The translations under genes and the position numbers were made by a program. DNA of 64,000 nucleotides from positions 62,001 through 126,000 of the forward strand of contig NZ_JACXSI010000034.1 in the NCBI RefSeq assembly GCF_014712675.1, in the 5' to 3' direction. Of the stretch, positions 1 to 11,308 are shown in pieces (within the stretch, counting starts at the first letter, position 1; the number at the start of each line of letters is the position of its first letter). Below the pieces are notes generated by a model, which saw nothing but the letters and a program-made list of their open reading frames with translations, was not told where the DNA came from and made no database searches. The stretch is from Peribacillus faecalis. GTDB lineage: Bacteria; Bacillota; Bacilli; Bacillales; DSM-1321.

Positions 1-39
1 CTTCATTTGCTCACCAACACGATTTGCACGAAGGCTCAT
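1..39 (-). CDS. rbfA: Ribosome-binding factor A, 5' end only (cut by window edge)
   Basis: Only the first 13 codons are present, reading MSLRANRVGEQMK. This is the typical N-terminus of RbfA, the KH-fold 30S maturation factor that binds helix 1 of 16S rRNA. The start ATG at 37-39 is preceded by a GAGGTGAT Shine-Dalgarno. The gene lies 18 bp after ylxP, as expected for the last part of the nusA-infB operon in Bacillales. Identification rests on the short N-terminus plus synteny. Confidence 0.85.
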   Translation of the reverse strand, partial: MSLRANRVGEQMK

Positions 40-57
40 ACTATCACCTCGTTGTCA

Positions 58-336
58 TTAAAGCCATTGATAATCCGTAATCGTTCGTTCAATTTCCGGG
101 AATGAATCAACCAGCTTCAATGCCTTTTGAATTTCTTTTTCTGAAGCGGCTTGCGAGGAAGATACCGTGACGACGGCAAGCTTTGTGCGCTGCCATAAGT
201 CTTGGTATCCAACCTCCGCCACTGATACATTGCATTTGTTTGAAAGTCTTGTTAGTATTCGCTGCAATACGGCCCTTTTCTCTTTAAGAGAGTGGGCTTC
301 ATATATAATCGCTTCGAATTCTACATAACCGATCAT
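58..336 (-). CDS. ylxP: YlxP family (DUF503) small protein
   Basis: A 92-residue DUF503 protein of unknown biochemical role, found between infB and rbfA throughout Bacillota. It shows the family pattern: an N-terminal beta strand ([20 protein letters not shown]), a conserved SLKEKR turn near residue 16, and a central [12 protein letters not shown] motif near residue 41. Its start overlaps the infB stop by 4 nt (ATGA, 333-336), so translation is probably coupled. A role in ribosome assembly is only inferred from position. Confidence 0.9.
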   Translation of the reverse strand: MIGYVEFEAIIYEAHSLKEKRAVLQRILTRLSNKCNVSVAEVGYQDLWQRTKLAVVTVSSSQAASEKEIQKALKLVDSFPEIERTITDYQWL

Positions 337-2504
337 TTACGTTCGATTTCTTCCATCACATATGCTTCGATGATGTCTCCCTCTTTCAGGTCATTATAGT
401 TTTTGATTGTAATACCACATTCATAACCTGCAGATACTTCCTTAGCATCATCTTTAAAGCGTTTAAGCGCATCGATTTCACCTTCAAAGATTACAATACC
501 TTGACGGATTAAGCGAATGCTGCTGTCGCGAGTAATTTTACCTTCAGTTACGTAAGAACCAGCGATTGTACCAACTTTTGATACTTTGAATGTTGTACGC
601 ACTTCCGCTTGTCCGATTACTTTTTCTTCGTATTCAGGATCAAGCATACCTTTCATTGCTGATTCAATTTCTTCCATAACTTTATAAATAATGCTGTATA
701 AGCGAACATCTACTTTCGCAGATTCTGCTGCACGTTTAGCGTTAACATCCGGACGTACGTTAAAACCGATTACAATTGCACTAGATGCATCAGCAAGCAT
801 AATGTCATACTCATTGATTGCCCCTACGCCACTGTGGATGATTTTAACTTTAATGCCTTCAACCTCAATCTTTTGAAGTGATGCAGATAAAGCTTCTACA
901 GAGCCTTGAACATCACCTTTAACAATCAAGTTGATTTCTTTCATTTCACCTTGTTTCATTTGTTCGAATAAGTTGTCTAGAGTCACGACAGCTTTTTCAT
1001 TACGTTGAGATTGAACTTGTTGTTGAGAGCGTGCTTCCCCAACTTGACGAGCTGTTTTCTCATCTTTGAAGACAACGAATAAGTCGCCTGCTTGAGGCAC
1101 TTCATTTAAACCAGTGATTTCAACTGGAGTTGAAGGACCTGCATCTTTAACACGGCGTCCCATATCATTTACCATTGCTCGAACACGACCAAAAGTAGTA
1201 CCGACAACAATCGGATCCCCAACTTTTAGCGTACCGTTTTGAACAAGTAATGTTGCAACAGCTCCACGACCTTTATCAAGTTGCGCTTCGATTACTGTAC
1301 CTGTAGCTAATTTATTTGGATTTGCTTTATATTCTTCCACTTCACTTACAAGAAGAATCATTTCTAGCAATTCATCGATACCTTCGCCTTTTTTAGCAGA
1401 CATCGGTACGAAAATTGTATCTCCGCCCCATGCTTCAGGAACAAGGTTGTGCTCTGTTAATTCTTGCATAACACGGTCAGGATTTGCCGCTTCTTTATCC
1501 ATTTTGTTTACTGCGATGATAATTGGCACTTCAGCCGCTTTCGCATGGTTGATTGCTTCAACTGTTTGCGGCATAACACCGTCATCAGCCGCTACTACGA
1601 TAATCGCAATATCAGTAACTTTCGCTCCACGCGCACGCATCGTTGTGAACGCAGCGTGACCTGGAGTGTCAAGGAAAGTAATTTTCTTATCATTAACTTC
1701 AACTTGGTATGCGCCGATATGCTGTGTAATACCACCTGCTTCTCCTTCCGTTACTTTTGTGTTACGGATAGAGTCAAGCAATGTTGTTTTACCATGGTCA
1801 ACGTGACCCATGATTGTAACTACAGCCGGACGCTCTACTGTGTTTTCAGTTGCTTCTTCTTCACTTGCGATGTAAGCATCAAGGTCTGTTAAGTCAACTT
1901 TGATTTCTTCTTCAACTTCTACACCGTACTCGCTGCAAATCAATTCAATTGCATCTTTGTCAAGGCTTTGGTTAATTGTAGCCATTACGCCTAACAAGAA
2001 TAACTTCTTGATGATTTCAGATGGTTCACGGTGAAGTTTTTTAGCTAGTTCACCAACTGTTAAAGACTCAGAGAATGTAATTTTTTCAGGTAATTCTCTT
2101 TCTTTTCTTGGTGTATGCATTTGTGGGGCTCTATTAGTTTGCCCTTTTCTGTTGTTTCTGTTTTGCTTTTTACCTTTGTTGAACTGGTTGCCACCCGGTT
2201 TCTTGTTGCCTTGCGCTACCGGTGGTTTTTTCTTCACAAGTTTTTGTTTGCTGACGCTGTTTTCGTCATGGCGGTCTTCATATTTATTTTCTGAAGCAAC
2301 TGCTTCTGTTTGGTTTGTATTTGCTTTTGCTGTCTTTTCATCCTTTTTAGGCTGGAAAGATTGATCTAATTTGTTTACTGCCGAATCGTCGATTGCTGCC
2401 ATATGATTTGATACCTCTATATTCATTTCTTTTAGCTTTTCTATTATCACTTTGCTTGATACATTTTGTTTCTTTGCGTATTCATACACACGTACTTTAG
2501 TCAT
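333..2504 (-). CDS. infB: Translation initiation factor IF-2
   Basis: IF-2 is the GTPase that brings fMet-tRNA to the 30S subunit and promotes subunit joining. The 723-residue protein has an N-terminal IF2_N helix domain (about 1-50), a lysine/asparagine-rich linker (about 50-135), a second IF2_N domain (about 145-195), then the G domain with GHVDHGKT (about 233-240), DTPGH (about 279) and NKMD (about 333). Beta-barrel domains and the C-terminal fMet-tRNA-binding domain follow. Length is close to B. subtilis IF-2. The Shine-Dalgarno GGGGGTG lies 5 nt before the ATG. It is cotranscribed with ylxQ upstream and ylxP/rbfA downstream. Confidence 0.97.
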   Translation of the reverse strand: MTKVRVYEYAKKQNVSSKVIIEKLKEMNIEVSNHMAAIDDSAVNKLDQSFQPKKDEKTAKANTNQTEAVASENKYEDRHDENSVSKQKLVKKKPPVAQGNKKPGGNQFNKGKKQNRNNRKGQTNRAPQMHTPRKERELPEKITFSESLTVGELAKKLHREPSEIIKKLFLLGVMATINQSLDKDAIELICSEYGVEVEEEIKVDLTDLDAYIASEEEATENTVERPAVVTIMGHVDHGKTTLLDSIRNTKVTEGEAGGITQHIGAYQVEVNDKKITFLDTPGHAAFTTMRARGAKVTDIAIIVVAADDGVMPQTVEAINHAKAAEVPIIIAVNKMDKEAANPDRVMQELTEHNLVPEAWGGDTIFVPMSAKKGEGIDELLEMILLVSEVEEYKANPNKLATGTVIEAQLDKGRGAVATLLVQNGTLKVGDPIVVGTTFGRVRAMVNDMGRRVKDAGPSTPVEITGLNEVPQAGDLFVVFKDEKTARQVGEARSQQQVQSQRNEKAVVTLDNLFEQMKQGEMKEINLIVKGDVQGSVEALSASLQKIEVEGIKVKIIHSGVGAINEYDIMLADASSAIVIGFNVRPDVNAKRAAESAKVDVRLYSIIYKVMEEIESAMKGMLDPEYEEKVIGQAEVRTTFKVSKVGTIAGSYVTEGKITRDSSIRLIRQGIVIFEGEIDALKRFKDDAKEVSAGYECGITIKNYNDLKEGDIIEAYVMEEIERK

Positions 2505-2523
2505 ACGTACACCCCCGTATAAA

Positions 2524-2835
2524 TTAATGCAACAACGTCTTCAGCTTTTTAGCGAAACCATCATCAAGCACTGCGACAACAACACGCGCATCTTTTCCGA
2601 TGGCATTGCCCAACTGTTCTCTACTCTCCACTTTTTGTAATGGAACGTTGTAATAAGTGCATTTATCGGTTATCTTTTTTTCTGTATTAGAGGAAGCGTC
2701 GCCTGACAAAAGAACTAACTTCGCGTTTCCGCTCCGCACTTCTTTAATCACCAGCTCTTCTCCCGCTATTACTTTCCGTGCTCGATAGGCTAATCCTAAT
2801 AGATTTGACCATTTTGGTTGATTCACTTTGTTCAT
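2524..2835 (-). CDS. ylxQ: L7Ae-family RNA-binding protein YlxQ
   Basis: A 103-residue member of the L7Ae/L30e/S12e/Gadd45 family, which binds kink-turn RNA. Visible family signatures are the N-terminal [17 protein letters not shown] segment and the [15 protein letters not shown] turn near residue 41. It sits in its conserved slot between ylxR and infB, and its ATG overlaps the ylxR stop codon by one base. Its in vivo RNA partner is not settled; kink-turn binding is inferred from the family. Confidence 0.92.
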   Translation of the reverse strand: MNKVNQPKWSNLLGLAYRARKVIAGEELVIKEVRSGNAKLVLLSGDASSNTEKKITDKCTYYNVPLQKVESREQLGNAIGKDARVVVAVLDDGFAKKLKTLLH

Positions 2836-3107
2836 TACTTCTCCTCTTCCGCTAATCGGAGTAACTCCTCATATAGACCGGAATCGATTGTTGCGTCTAG
2901 GTGGCGGGCTAATACATCTTTTTTTTGCGCAGATAAAATTGCTTCTTTAGTCAAAGTCAAGTATGCTCCTCGGCCCGATTTTTTTCCTGTCGGATCAATT
3001 GATACTTCGCCTTCTTTAGAACGGACGATGCGAATCATCTCTTTCTTCGGCTTCATTTCACCTGAAGCAATACATTTGCGCATTGGGATTTTTTTGCGAT
3101 TTGACAT
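2835..3107 (-). CDS. ylxR: YlxR/RnpM (DUF448) RNA-binding protein
   Basis: A 90-residue DUF448 protein. The hallmark segments are [20 protein letters not shown] near the N-terminus and a central GRGAYL motif (about residue 45). The B. subtilis homologue has been renamed RnpM because it binds and modulates the RNase P RNA; that function is taken from the family. It lies 14 bp after nusA and overlaps the ylxQ start by one base, in the usual operon order. Confidence 0.92.
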   Translation of the reverse strand: MSNRKKIPMRKCIASGEMKPKKEMIRIVRSKEGEVSIDPTGKKSGRGAYLTLTKEAILSAQKKDVLARHLDATIDSGLYEELLRLAEEEK

Positions 3108-3121
3108 CTATATCACCTCAA

Positions 3122-4273
3122 TTAATCGATATCTTCATCGTCATATAAGTCATCGTAGCTTGACTCAATGCTTGCTTGACTCAATAATCCCTCTTCTTCA
3201 TGCTCTTCTTCCATTTTTTCTACTGGATAGATGCCTGCTTCGCGTGCATCAGATTCGCTCTTAATATCGATTTTCCAGTTTGTAAGCTTCGCTGCAAGAC
3301 GAGCATTTTGACCGCGTTTACCGATTGCTAATGAAAGCTGATAATCAGGAACGATAACAGTCGTTGCTTTTTCTTCTTTATTAACCAATACTTCAAGAAC
3401 TTTAGACGGGCTTAATGCATTAGCTACAAATTCAACCGGATCTTCTGACCATTTCACGATGTCGATTTTTTCGCCCTTTAGTTCATTAACGATAACTTGA
3501 ACACGTTGACCTTTTTGACCAACACAAGCACCGACTGGATCAACATTCGGGATATCTGTATGCACAGAAATCTTTGAACGGTCTCCTGCTTCACGAGCAA
3601 CAGATTTAATTTCAACTGTGCCGTCGAAAATTTCAGGAACCTCTGTTTCAAATAGACGTTTCAAAAGACCAGGATGTGTTCTTGAAACATAGATTTGCGG
3701 ACCTTTTGAAGTTCTTTCCACTTTCGTGATATATACTTTAATGCGATCATGCGGTTTGTATTGTTCATTAGGCATTTGTTCGCTCGCCGGAAGCAATGCT
3801 TCAATTTTGCCAAGGCTCACGTAAATATAACGTGAATCTACTCTCTGTACAATTCCGTTCATGATATCTTCTTCGCGGTCGATGAATTCATTGTAGATGA
3901 TACCGCGCTCCGCTTCGCGCACGCGTTGTGTCACAACTTGTTTCGCTGTTTGCGCTGCAATACGTCCGAAATCTTTCGGTGTCACTTCTAATTCTACTAC
4001 ATCTTCGACAGAATAGTTCGGATCAATTCTTCTTGCATCCTCTAAAGAGATTTCAAGGCGAGAATCGAACACCTCATCTACTACATCTTTTCTTGCTAAT
4101 ACGCGCATTGTTCCGCGCTCAAGGTTCAGGTCAACACGCACATTTTGCGCTTGATTGAAGTTTCTTTTGTAAGCAGATACTAATGCTGCCTCAATCGCTT
4201 CAATTAATACATCTCTTGAGATGCCCTTTTCCTTTTCTAAAATAACTAGAGCATCCAATAGTTCACTGCTCAT
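3122..4273 (-). CDS. nusA: Transcription termination/antitermination factor NusA
   Basis: NusA binds RNA polymerase and nascent RNA to control pausing, termination and antitermination. The 383-residue protein has the N-terminal RNAP-binding domain (MSSELLDALVILEKEKGI start), an S1 domain (about 135-200) and two KH domains containing DPVGACVGQKGQRVQ and LAIGKRGQNARLAAKL. An acidic tail (EEEHEEEG, DLYDDEDID) follows, and the C-terminal acidic repeats of proteobacterial NusA are absent, as is normal for Bacillota. It lies 28 bp after rimP with a GGGGG Shine-Dalgarno. Confidence 0.97.
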   Translation of the reverse strand: MSSELLDALVILEKEKGISRDVLIEAIEAALVSAYKRNFNQAQNVRVDLNLERGTMRVLARKDVVDEVFDSRLEISLEDARRIDPNYSVEDVVELEVTPKDFGRIAAQTAKQVVTQRVREAERGIIYNEFIDREEDIMNGIVQRVDSRYIYVSLGKIEALLPASEQMPNEQYKPHDRIKVYITKVERTSKGPQIYVSRTHPGLLKRLFETEVPEIFDGTVEIKSVAREAGDRSKISVHTDIPNVDPVGACVGQKGQRVQVIVNELKGEKIDIVKWSEDPVEFVANALSPSKVLEVLVNKEEKATTVIVPDYQLSLAIGKRGQNARLAAKLTNWKIDIKSESDAREAGIYPVEKMEEEHEEEGLLSQASIESSYDDLYDDEDID

Positions 4274-4301
4274 TAGTGAATCCCCCTAACATAAATTCTC
4301 A

Positions 4302-4775
4302 TTAAGAAAAAATAACAGCAAGACGTGCTTTCGCAATTTTTTCAGTAGGTAATGTGATTTCTTTAGTTCTTGTTTTAATTTTTATAGAAAGTTTTATTTC
4401 TTTCTCGTCATATGAAAGAAGCGTACCTTCAAACTCTTTGCTGCCTTCGATTGGCTCGTATGTTTTAATATTGACATGCTTGCCGATTGCTCTTAAGAAG
4501 TCCTGTGGCTTTTTCAATGGTCTTTCCGCACCAGGCGATGACACTTCCAGGAAATAATTTTGCGGTATCGGATCGATTGCATCCAGCTTTTCGCCAAGCT
4601 TCTCGCTTACCAATCCGCAATCTTCGATATCGACACCATTTTCCTTATCTATAAAAACGCGCAGGAACCAGCTTTTGCCTTCTTTCACATATTCAATATC
4701 CACTAATTCCAGCTGTTCTTGCTCCAGAATATCTGTAAGCAATTCTTCAACTATTTCTGTTACTTTTTTACTCAT
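4302..4775 (-). CDS. rimP: Ribosome maturation factor RimP
   Basis: RimP assists 30S subunit maturation. The 157-residue protein shows the two-domain DUF150 layout: an N-terminal alpha/beta domain with [18 protein letters not shown] and a DCGLVSEKL stretch, the diagnostic [14 protein letters not shown] motif near residue 75, and a C-terminal SH3-like barrel. The Shine-Dalgarno GGAGG is 6-7 nt from the ATG. It is the first gene of the rimP-nusA-ylxR-ylxQ-infB-ylxP-rbfA operon, with a candidate promoter directly upstream. Confidence 0.95.
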   Translation of the reverse strand: MSKKVTEIVEELLTDILEQEQLELVDIEYVKEGKSWFLRVFIDKENGVDIEDCGLVSEKLGEKLDAIDPIPQNYFLEVSSPGAERPLKKPQDFLRAIGKHVNIKTYEPIEGSKEFEGTLLSYDEKEIKLSIKIKTRTKEITLPTEKIAKARLAVIFS

Positions 4776-4800
4776 ATAATCCCTCCTAACAGTTCAAGTA

Positions 4801-4828
4801 ATTCTAAGACGTTAATTTCTTTAGTCAA
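4801..4828 (-). promoter_or_regulatory. Candidate sigma-A promoter for the rimP-nusA operon
   Basis: On the minus strand, TTGACT (4823-4828) and TAGAAT (4801-4806) are separated by 16 bp, about 25 bp before the rimP start. It sits in the 315-bp stretch between polC and rimP (4776-5090). Apart from this site and the polC terminator I see nothing else there; the remainder is AT-rich and non-coding. Confidence 0.4.
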
Positions 4829-4954
4829 CTGTGAGCAAAAACTATCAAAAGCGGAGAGCAATAACCATTGTAAGCTATTATGTAAGAAGCTTTTTTGTAT
4901 ATACTTTCACGAAAATGGCTTTCATACTCACTAATTTTTGTCCGGTAACAATAC

Positions 4955-4980
4955 GAAAGAGCGGGTTTCCCCGCTCTTGG
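4955..4980 (-). terminator. Rho-independent terminator after polC
   Basis: A perfect 9-bp stem, AAGAGCGGG paired with CCCGCTCTT (4957-4965 with 4970-4978), has a 4-nt loop and a short T-rich tail on the minus strand. It lies about 110 bp past the polC stop and separates polC from the rimP operon. Confidence 0.75.
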
Positions 4981-5090
4981 CATGTGTTATAAGTACTGTC
5001 TTTCCAATTAGAATATACCATAAAACTAGCAAGGATGCAAACAATGGTAATCTTTTGTATGTTCCGCAGTACTTTTTTGACCGTAAATCG

Positions 5091-8000
5091 TTAGAAAAGC
5101 GAAAGCTGATTTTGGTCCGGCAGCGCATCGAGACAACCTTGTTTATCCAGGTACTCAATAATTGTTTTCGATACTTTACCGCGTTTCTGCAAGTCTTCTT
5201 TAGAAAGGAATTCTCCTTCTTCCCTTGCATTAACAATATTGATAGCCGCGTTCGTTCCAAGGCCGGGAATCGAATCGAATGGAGGAATTAACGTATTCCC
5301 TTCAATCAAGAACTCGGATGCTTTTGATTTGTATAAATCAACTTTTTGGAAGCTATAGCCTCTTTCACACATTTCCAATGCCAGCTCCAGTACAGTTAAT
5401 GTATTTTTTTCTTTTGGAGAAGCGTCGAGACCTTTAGCATTGATTTCTTCGATTTTAGCCCGGATTGCAGCCGATCCTCTTGCCATCGCTTCAATGTCAA
5501 AGTCTTCGGCACGAACAGTAAAGTACGCCGCATAATATAATAGTGCATGATGCACTTTGAAATAGGCGATACGGACAGCCATTAAAACGTAAGCAGCCGC
5601 GTGCGCCTTAGGAAACATATACTTAATCTTTTTACAAGAATCTATATACCATTCCGGCACTTCATTTTTACGCATTTCTGCTTCGAATTCCTCGGACAGC
5701 CCTTTCCCTTTTCGGACAGATTCCATAATTTTAAATGCCAATGACGGTTCCAATCCTTGATAAATCAAGTAAACCATAATATCATCACGACAGCCGATTA
5801 CTTCGCTCAGTGTACATATACGATTATGGATGAGCTCCTGAGCATTTCCGAGCCATACGTCTGTTCCGTGAGAAAGACCGGAAATTTGCACTAGCTCAGA
5901 GAATGTAGTCGGTTTCGTATCTTCAAGCATTTGACGAACGAACCTTGTACCGAACTCAGGTATCCCGAGTGTACCGGTTTTACACATAATTTGATCTTCG
6001 GTAACGCCCAATGATTCTGTACCGCTGAAAATCTTCATTACTTCAGGATCATCAGTAGGAATCGTTTTAGGATCGATTCCGCTCAAGTCTTGAAGCATCC
6101 TGATTACAGTCGGATCATCGTGCCCCAGTATATCCAGCTTCAGCAAATTGTCATGGATGGAATGGAAATCAAAGTGTGTCGTTTTCCATTCAGATGTTTG
6201 GCTGTCTGCCGGATACTGAATTGGAGAGAAATCGTAAATATCCATATAATCCGGAACTACGATAATACCACCGGGATGCTGACCAGTCGTTCGTTTAACG
6301 CCTGTACAGCCCGCTACAAGCCGGTCAATCTCAGCTGAGCGAATATGAAGGTTATTATCGTTCGCATAACCTTTCACATATCCGTAAGCCGTTTTTTCTG
6401 CTACCGTACCGATTGTTCCGGCGCGGTATACATAGTCCTCACCGAACAGCACTTTTGTATAGTTATGCGCGCGCGGTTGATATTCTCCAGAGAAGTTCAG
6501 ATCGATGTCGGGTACTTTATCCCCTTTGAATCCAAGGAACGTTTCGAACGGAATATCATGGCCGTCTTTTTTGTAAGGTGTGCCACATTTAGGACAATCT
6601 TTATCTTTCAAGTCAAATCCTGAACCGACCGATCCGTCATTAAAGAATTCGGAGTTTTTGCAGTTCGGACATACGTAATGCGGCGGCAACGGGTTTACTT
6701 CGGTAATTTCCGTCATCGTCGCAACAAAAGAAGAACCGACGGAACCACGCGAACCTACCAGATAGCCGTCGTTCAATGATTTTTTTACGAGCTTATGAGA
6801 AATCAAGTAAATAACGGCAAATCCGTGTCCGATAATACTTTTTAATTCTTTCTCAAGACGGGCTTCGACAATTTCCGGCAGTTCATCTCCATAAATCCTC
6901 CGAGCCATATCATAACTCATTTGCCTCATTTCTTCATCGGCGCCTTCGATTTTCGGCGTATACAAATCGTCTTTAATCGGTTTAATCACTTCAATTTGAT
7001 CTGCTATAGCATTTGTGTTTGTTACAACAATTTCATGTGCCGTTTCTTTCCCTAAAAAAGAGAAGGCCTCAAGCATTTCATCAGTCGTGCGAAGATGAAC
7101 GTTAGGCAGTTTATGACGGTTCAGCGGATTGGCTCCGCCCATTGAATTCACCAATATTTTACGATAAATCTTATCATTAGGATGCAAATAATGCACATTT
7201 CCTGTCGCTACTACAGGCTTGTTTAACTTTTGGCCCAGCTTGACGATGTTAGAAATGATATTTTCGAGTGAACGCTGATCGCGCACATATTCAAGCTCGA
7301 TTAAATGCGCGTAAACTTCCGGAGGCATGACCTCCAAGTAATCATAAAACTCAGCGGTTTTTTCTACTTCATCCGGTGACTTTTGCATCATTCCTTCAAA
7401 TACTTCACCTTTATCGCACGCCGAGCCGACAATAAGACCTTCACGATGCTTTTGCAGCACCGATCTCGGAATACGCGGAACCCGGTAGAAATAAGAAATA
7501 TGGGATAAAGAAATCAATTTGAACAAATTTTTCAACCCGACTTCATTTTGCGCAAGCAGCGTGCAATGGTATGGTCGGGAACGTTGGTAAGCCTTTCCTT
7601 CGCCCATATGTTCGTTCAATTCATCATGATAGAAAATTTCTTTTTCAGCGGCATCCTTCAACATTTGAATAAGCAAGTGCGCAGTTGCTTCCGTATCGTA
7701 AATTGCCCGGTGATGCTGCGTTAATTCAATGTTAAATTTTTTGGCCAAGGTGTTCAGACGGTGATTCTTCATTTCCGGATATAAGAAGCGCCCTAATTCA
7801 AGTGTATCAATAACCGGATTCGTTGCTTTTTCGGAACCCATCTGTTTGTATCCGACATTAAGGAAGCCCATATCGAAGCTCGCATTATGCGCTACAAGTA
7901 TACTGTCATCTGCCCATTCTTTAAATCTTGTAAGAACATCTGATACTTCAGGTGCATCGACAAGCATATCGTCTGTAATGCCGGTCAAATCAATGATTGT

Positions 8001-9398
8001 TGCCGATAACGGGTGATGCGGATTAGCGAAGGACTCGAATTTATCGATGATTTCTCCTCCGCGCACCTTCACTGCCGCAAGTTCGATAATCGTGTCATAA
8101 ACAGCTGATAAACCGGTTGTCTCGACGTCAAATACGACATATGTCGCTTCTTCAAGCAGACGATGTTCGACATTATAAGCAATCGGTACGCCGTCATCGA
8201 CCAAATTGGCTTCCAATCCATATAAGATTTTTATATCATTTTTCTTTCCGGCTCCAAATGCCTCAGGGAACGACTGCGCTACAGCATGATCGGTAATGGC
8301 AATCGCTTTATGTCCCCATTTTTTCGCTTGCGATACTAAATCAGAAACCGAGCTCACCGCATCCATTTGGCTCATTGGCGTGTGTAAATGAAGCTCGACC
8401 CTTTTCTCCTCAGCTTTATCCAGTCGCGCAGGCGCTTTTATTTCATTCAGGTCATTGGCGATCATGACTAAATCACGCACGAACGTATCGTTTTGGATAC
8501 TTCCTTGAGCACGTACCCACATTCCTTTTTTTACACGAGCTAAAATAGCCGCATCTTCTTTATCGCGTGAGAACATCTTCACCATAATAGAGCTTGTATA
8601 GTCAGTCATTTTAATTGTCAGCAACGTTCTGCCGCTACGCAGTTCTTTCAATTCTGTAAAGAAGACATAGCCTTCAACAGCTATACGGCGCTCTTCGTCA
8701 ATAATCTCTTCCATACGTTTAAAGTCTGCATCATCTTTAATTGTATAGCCGATTTTAACCGGTCCTTCCTGTACTTCGACTGAACCGGAATCTTGTTCTT
8801 TCTTCTGCATCTCAACTACAGCCGCCATCGCTTTTTGGGCATCTTCCTTCTGCTTTTCCTCAAGGAATTGCGTATACTCTTCTGCAGAAGCTGAAACTTC
8901 CGTATCAAGAGACAGCTGTGGGAAACCGAACGATTGATAAATAGAGGATATAATTCCTGAATATTTATTTCTTAATTGCCCCGCCTCAGCGTCGTTACGG
9001 GCATTGACGACTAATTTTTGACCGACGACTTTGGGCTTCTGTCCATTCAACAATGAAAGCAAAGCGGGCGATCCCCCATCAATTTCCGACAGACAGTCTG
9101 TCCAATAATCGTGAATTAGTTTTTCTGTCATATTTTGATTGCGCACAGAGATTGTATATGTCACCTGAGCGATGTGCGCAAAAGTTTTAACCAATTGCGT
9201 CGAGAATCGTTTATGAACATCGCTCGGCAATATTTCTTCTAATAAAAATTCAAAATGCCATCTTTGCGAGGATCTTTCTATCAATAATTTCGCAATTTCT
9301 GCATGGTTAAAGTACGAAACAATTGCATCCTCCGTTAAATTCAGTTGTTGGAGTAGAAGTTGAAACCTCTCTCTTCCTTCGTTAGAATGTTGAGTCAA
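5091..9398 (-). CDS. polC: DNA polymerase III alpha subunit, Gram-positive PolC type
   Basis: PolC is the replicative polymerase of low-GC Gram-positives. At 1435 residues it matches the family (about 1437 in B. subtilis). In order it has an N-terminal domain, an OB fold, the PHP domain opened by [16 protein letters not shown], an inserted DnaQ-type proofreading exonuclease ([11 protein letters not shown], later VAHNASFD), a four-cysteine zinc knuckle (CPNC ... CPKC), and the catalytic palm with [10 protein letters not shown] carrying two of the active-site aspartates. The start is TTG at 9396-9398, chosen because AAGGAGGAT lies 8 nt upstream and no later ATG fits. It follows proS by 88 bp and has a terminator behind it. 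Confidence 0.98.
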   Translation of the reverse strand: MTQHSNEGRERFQLLLQQLNLTEDAIVSYFNHAEIAKLLIERSSQRWHFEFLLEEILPSDVHKRFSTQLVKTFAHIAQVTYTISVRNQNMTEKLIHDYWTDCLSEIDGGSPALLSLLNGQKPKVVGQKLVVNARNDAEAGQLRNKYSGIISSIYQSFGFPQLSLDTEVSASAEEYTQFLEEKQKEDAQKAMAAVVEMQKKEQDSGSVEVQEGPVKIGYTIKDDADFKRMEEIIDEERRIAVEGYVFFTELKELRSGRTLLTIKMTDYTSSIMVKMFSRDKEDAAILARVKKGMWVRAQGSIQNDTFVRDLVMIANDLNEIKAPARLDKAEEKRVELHLHTPMSQMDAVSSVSDLVSQAKKWGHKAIAITDHAVAQSFPEAFGAGKKNDIKILYGLEANLVDDGVPIAYNVEHRLLEEATYVVFDVETTGLSAVYDTIIELAAVKVRGGEIIDKFESFANPHHPLSATIIDLTGITDDMLVDAPEVSDVLTRFKEWADDSILVAHNASFDMGFLNVGYKQMGSEKATNPVIDTLELGRFLYPEMKNHRLNTLAKKFNIELTQHHRAIYDTEATAHLLIQMLKDAAEKEIFYHDELNEHMGEGKAYQRSRPYHCTLLAQNEVGLKNLFKLISLSHISYFYRVPRIPRSVLQKHREGLIVGSACDKGEVFEGMMQKSPDEVEKTAEFYDYLEVMPPEVYAHLIELEYVRDQRSLENIISNIVKLGQKLNKPVVATGNVHYLHPNDKIYRKILVNSMGGANPLNRHKLPNVHLRTTDEMLEAFSFLGKETAHEIVVTNTNAIADQIEVIKPIKDDLYTPKIEGADEEMRQMSYDMARRIYGDELPEIVEARLEKELKSIIGHGFAVIYLISHKLVKKSLNDGYLVGSRGSVGSSFVATMTEITEVNPLPPHYVCPNCKNSEFFNDGSVGSGFDLKDKDCPKCGTPYKKDGHDIPFETFLGFKGDKVPDIDLNFSGEYQPRAHNYTKVLFGEDYVYRAGTIGTVAEKTAYGYVKGYANDNNLHIRSAEIDRLVAGCTGVKRTTGQHPGGIIVVPDYMDIYDFSPIQYPADSQTSEWKTTHFDFHSIHDNLLKLDILGHDDPTVIRMLQDLSGIDPKTIPTDDPEVMKIFSGTESLGVTEDQIMCKTGTLGIPEFGTRFVRQMLEDTKPTTFSELVQISGLSHGTDVWLGNAQELIHNRICTLSEVIGCRDDIMVYLIYQGLEPSLAFKIMESVRKGKGLSEEFEAEMRKNEVPEWYIDSCKKIKYMFPKAHAAAYVLMAVRIAYFKVHHALLYYAAYFTVRAEDFDIEAMARGSAAIRAKIEEINAKGLDASPKEKNTLTVLELALEMCERGYSFQKVDLYKSKASEFLIEGNTLIPPFDSIPGLGTNAAINIVNAREEGEFLSKEDLQKRGKVSKTIIEYLDKQGCLDALPDQNQLSLF

Positions 9399-9457
9399 CT
9401 GCCGATCCTCCTTCTTTCTATCTTTTTAAATCAGCGCTAATTTCATAATCAGCCGTA

Positions 9458-9466
9458 ATTATAACA
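9458..9466 (-). promoter_or_regulatory. Candidate extended -10 promoter for polC
   Basis: The minus strand reads TGTTATAAT, a perfect -10 hexamer with the TGn extension, about 60 bp before the polC start in the proS-polC gap. I find no good -35 at 16-18 bp, which is acceptable for an extended -10 promoter. Confidence 0.35.
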
Positions 9467-9486
9467 TACATATAAAACTCAATACA

Positions 9487-11196
9487 TTATTGACTTTCGC
9501 TTCCCAGTATTTCATTAACGATTGTAATTAGATCATCCATATGTACCTCAAACGTCTCCCCTGTAGAACGACTTTTCACTTCCACTATTTTTCCGGTCGC
9601 TTTCTGTCCTACTGTTATTCGAACAGGCAAGCCCATTAATTCCGAATCATTAAATTTGACGCCTGCACGTTCATGACGATTATCAAACAACACTTCATAA
9701 CCTTGTTTTTGCAACATTGCATACAATTGTCCGCTAAGTACAACTTGTTCTTTATTGTTCATGTTGATAGCTATAATGTGAACATGAAAAGGAGCAAGTT
9801 GTTTTGGCCATACTAAGCCTTTTCCATCGTTATATTGTTCTGCAACCGCCGCCATAAGCCTTGAAACTCCAATTCCGTAGCATCCCATAATCAGCGGCTG
9901 ATTCTGTCCCTTTTCATCAAGAAAATAGGCATCCATAGCTTCACTGTATCGTGTTCCAAGTTGAAAAATATGTCCGACTTCTATACCTTTCGCAAAACGG
10001 ATTTTACCTTGACCATCAGGAGAAGCATCTCCTTCTTGAATAAATCGCAAATCAAAGTACTGAGCCACTTCAAAATCGCGACCCGGATTGGCATTTATAT
10101 AATGGTAGTCATCTTCATTTGCTCCGCAAACGCCATTTACAATACCGGCAACAGCATGGTCGGCAATTATTTGTATTGTATCAACGCCAATAGGGCCGAC
10201 TGAACCAACCGAGCAGTTTAATGCAATCTTCACTTCTTCAGGGGCAGCTAAATCAATCGTAGCCGCATCAAATAAGTTTTTAAGCTTTATTGTATTCACT
10301 TCGTGGTCTCCACGGACAAGCACAAGAACAGGTTTTTGATCAATATGAAAAAGGATCGCTTTTATACATTGCTTCGCTTCGACCTTAAAGAAATCTGAAA
10401 CTTCTTTTATTGTTCTCACATTGATTGTTTCAACTTTCTCTATCGCTTTTAGCATTTCATCGCTTTTTTCATATGTCATAATGACCGGTGCCATTTCGAT
10501 ATTAGCAGCAAATTCGGAACTGTCACTATAAGCAATTGTATCTTCACCAATTTCAGACAGCGCCATAAATTCATGTGTGTCCTTTCCTCCCATAGTACCA
10601 CTATCAGCAATAACTGTACGGAAATCAAGACCTAAGCGATTAAATATCGTTTCATATACATTAAAAAGCATCTTATATGTTTGATCGAGGCTTTCTTTCG
10701 TTGCGTGAAAAGAATAAGCATCTTTCATAATAAATTCTCTTGCACGCAACAGACCGAAGCGCGGACGTTTTTCATCCCGAAACTTCGTTTGGACTTGATA
10801 AAATATCATCGGTAATTTTTTATAAGTATTAAGTTCGTCTCTCACAAGGCTCGTAATAACTTCTTCATGTATCGGTCCAAGCGCAAATTCACGATTGTTT
10901 CGGTCGCGTACCCTCATTAATTCCGACCCGTAAGAGAGCCAGCGCTTTGATTGCTGCCAAAGCTCAACTTGCTGTAATGACGGCATCAGCACTTCGTTTG
11001 CACCTGTAGCGCCCATTTCTTCTCTAATAATCGCTTCAATCTTCTTCAACACTCTTTTTCCAAGCGGCAAAAAACTGTATATACCGCTTGCTACTTGTCG
11101 TATGTAACCGGCTCTCAGCAAAAGACGGTGACTCTTGGCCTCCGCATCTGACGGAATCTCTCTCATGGTTGGAATAAACATATTTGATTGCTTCAT
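9487..11196 (-). CDS. proS: Prolyl-tRNA synthetase (bacterial type)
   Basis: It charges tRNA-Pro and edits mischarged Ala. The 569-residue protein is the long bacterial form with the INS editing domain between class II motifs 2 and 3. Visible are motif 1 ([12 protein letters not shown]), motif 2 ([21 protein letters not shown]), the editing region (about 225-405) and motif 3 ([17 protein letters not shown]), followed by an anticodon-binding domain. The second of two adjacent ATGs is used (MKQSNMF), 5 nt from GAGGTG; the first is too close to it. It lies between rasP and polC as in B. subtilis. Confidence 0.97.
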   Translation of the reverse strand: MKQSNMFIPTMREIPSDAEAKSHRLLLRAGYIRQVASGIYSFLPLGKRVLKKIEAIIREEMGATGANEVLMPSLQQVELWQQSKRWLSYGSELMRVRDRNNREFALGPIHEEVITSLVRDELNTYKKLPMIFYQVQTKFRDEKRPRFGLLRAREFIMKDAYSFHATKESLDQTYKMLFNVYETIFNRLGLDFRTVIADSGTMGGKDTHEFMALSEIGEDTIAYSDSSEFAANIEMAPVIMTYEKSDEMLKAIEKVETINVRTIKEVSDFFKVEAKQCIKAILFHIDQKPVLVLVRGDHEVNTIKLKNLFDAATIDLAAPEEVKIALNCSVGSVGPIGVDTIQIIADHAVAGIVNGVCGANEDDYHYINANPGRDFEVAQYFDLRFIQEGDASPDGQGKIRFAKGIEVGHIFQLGTRYSEAMDAYFLDEKGQNQPLIMGCYGIGVSRLMAAVAEQYNDGKGLVWPKQLAPFHVHIIAINMNNKEQVVLSGQLYAMLQKQGYEVLFDNRHERAGVKFNDSELMGLPVRITVGQKATGKIVEVKSRSTGETFEVHMDDLITIVNEILGSESQ

Positions 11197-11245
11197 CATT
11201 TCACCTCAAGTTGTAAAACTAAGCTTCTACATTATTCCCCAATAG

Positions 11246-11278
11246 GAATAAGCGAAAGAAAAATTCCTCCGCTTATTC
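11246..11278 (-). other. Inverted repeat between rasP and proS
   Basis: GAATAAGCG (11246-11254) pairs with CGCTTATTC (11270-11278) around a 15-nt loop, and a second pair AATAGG/CCTATT lies just outside. No T-run follows on the minus strand, so it is a poor terminator. It may be a processing or leader element for proS. Confidence 0.35.
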
Positions 11279-11308
11279 ATCTTTTCCTATTCAGTTTGCT
11301 TCATGCTC

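Noticed and set aside
11200-11308. Possible T-box leader upstream of proS
   Set aside because: The gap is only about 110 bp and lacks a T-box motif and a specifier stem; the inverted repeat there does not resemble an antiterminator.
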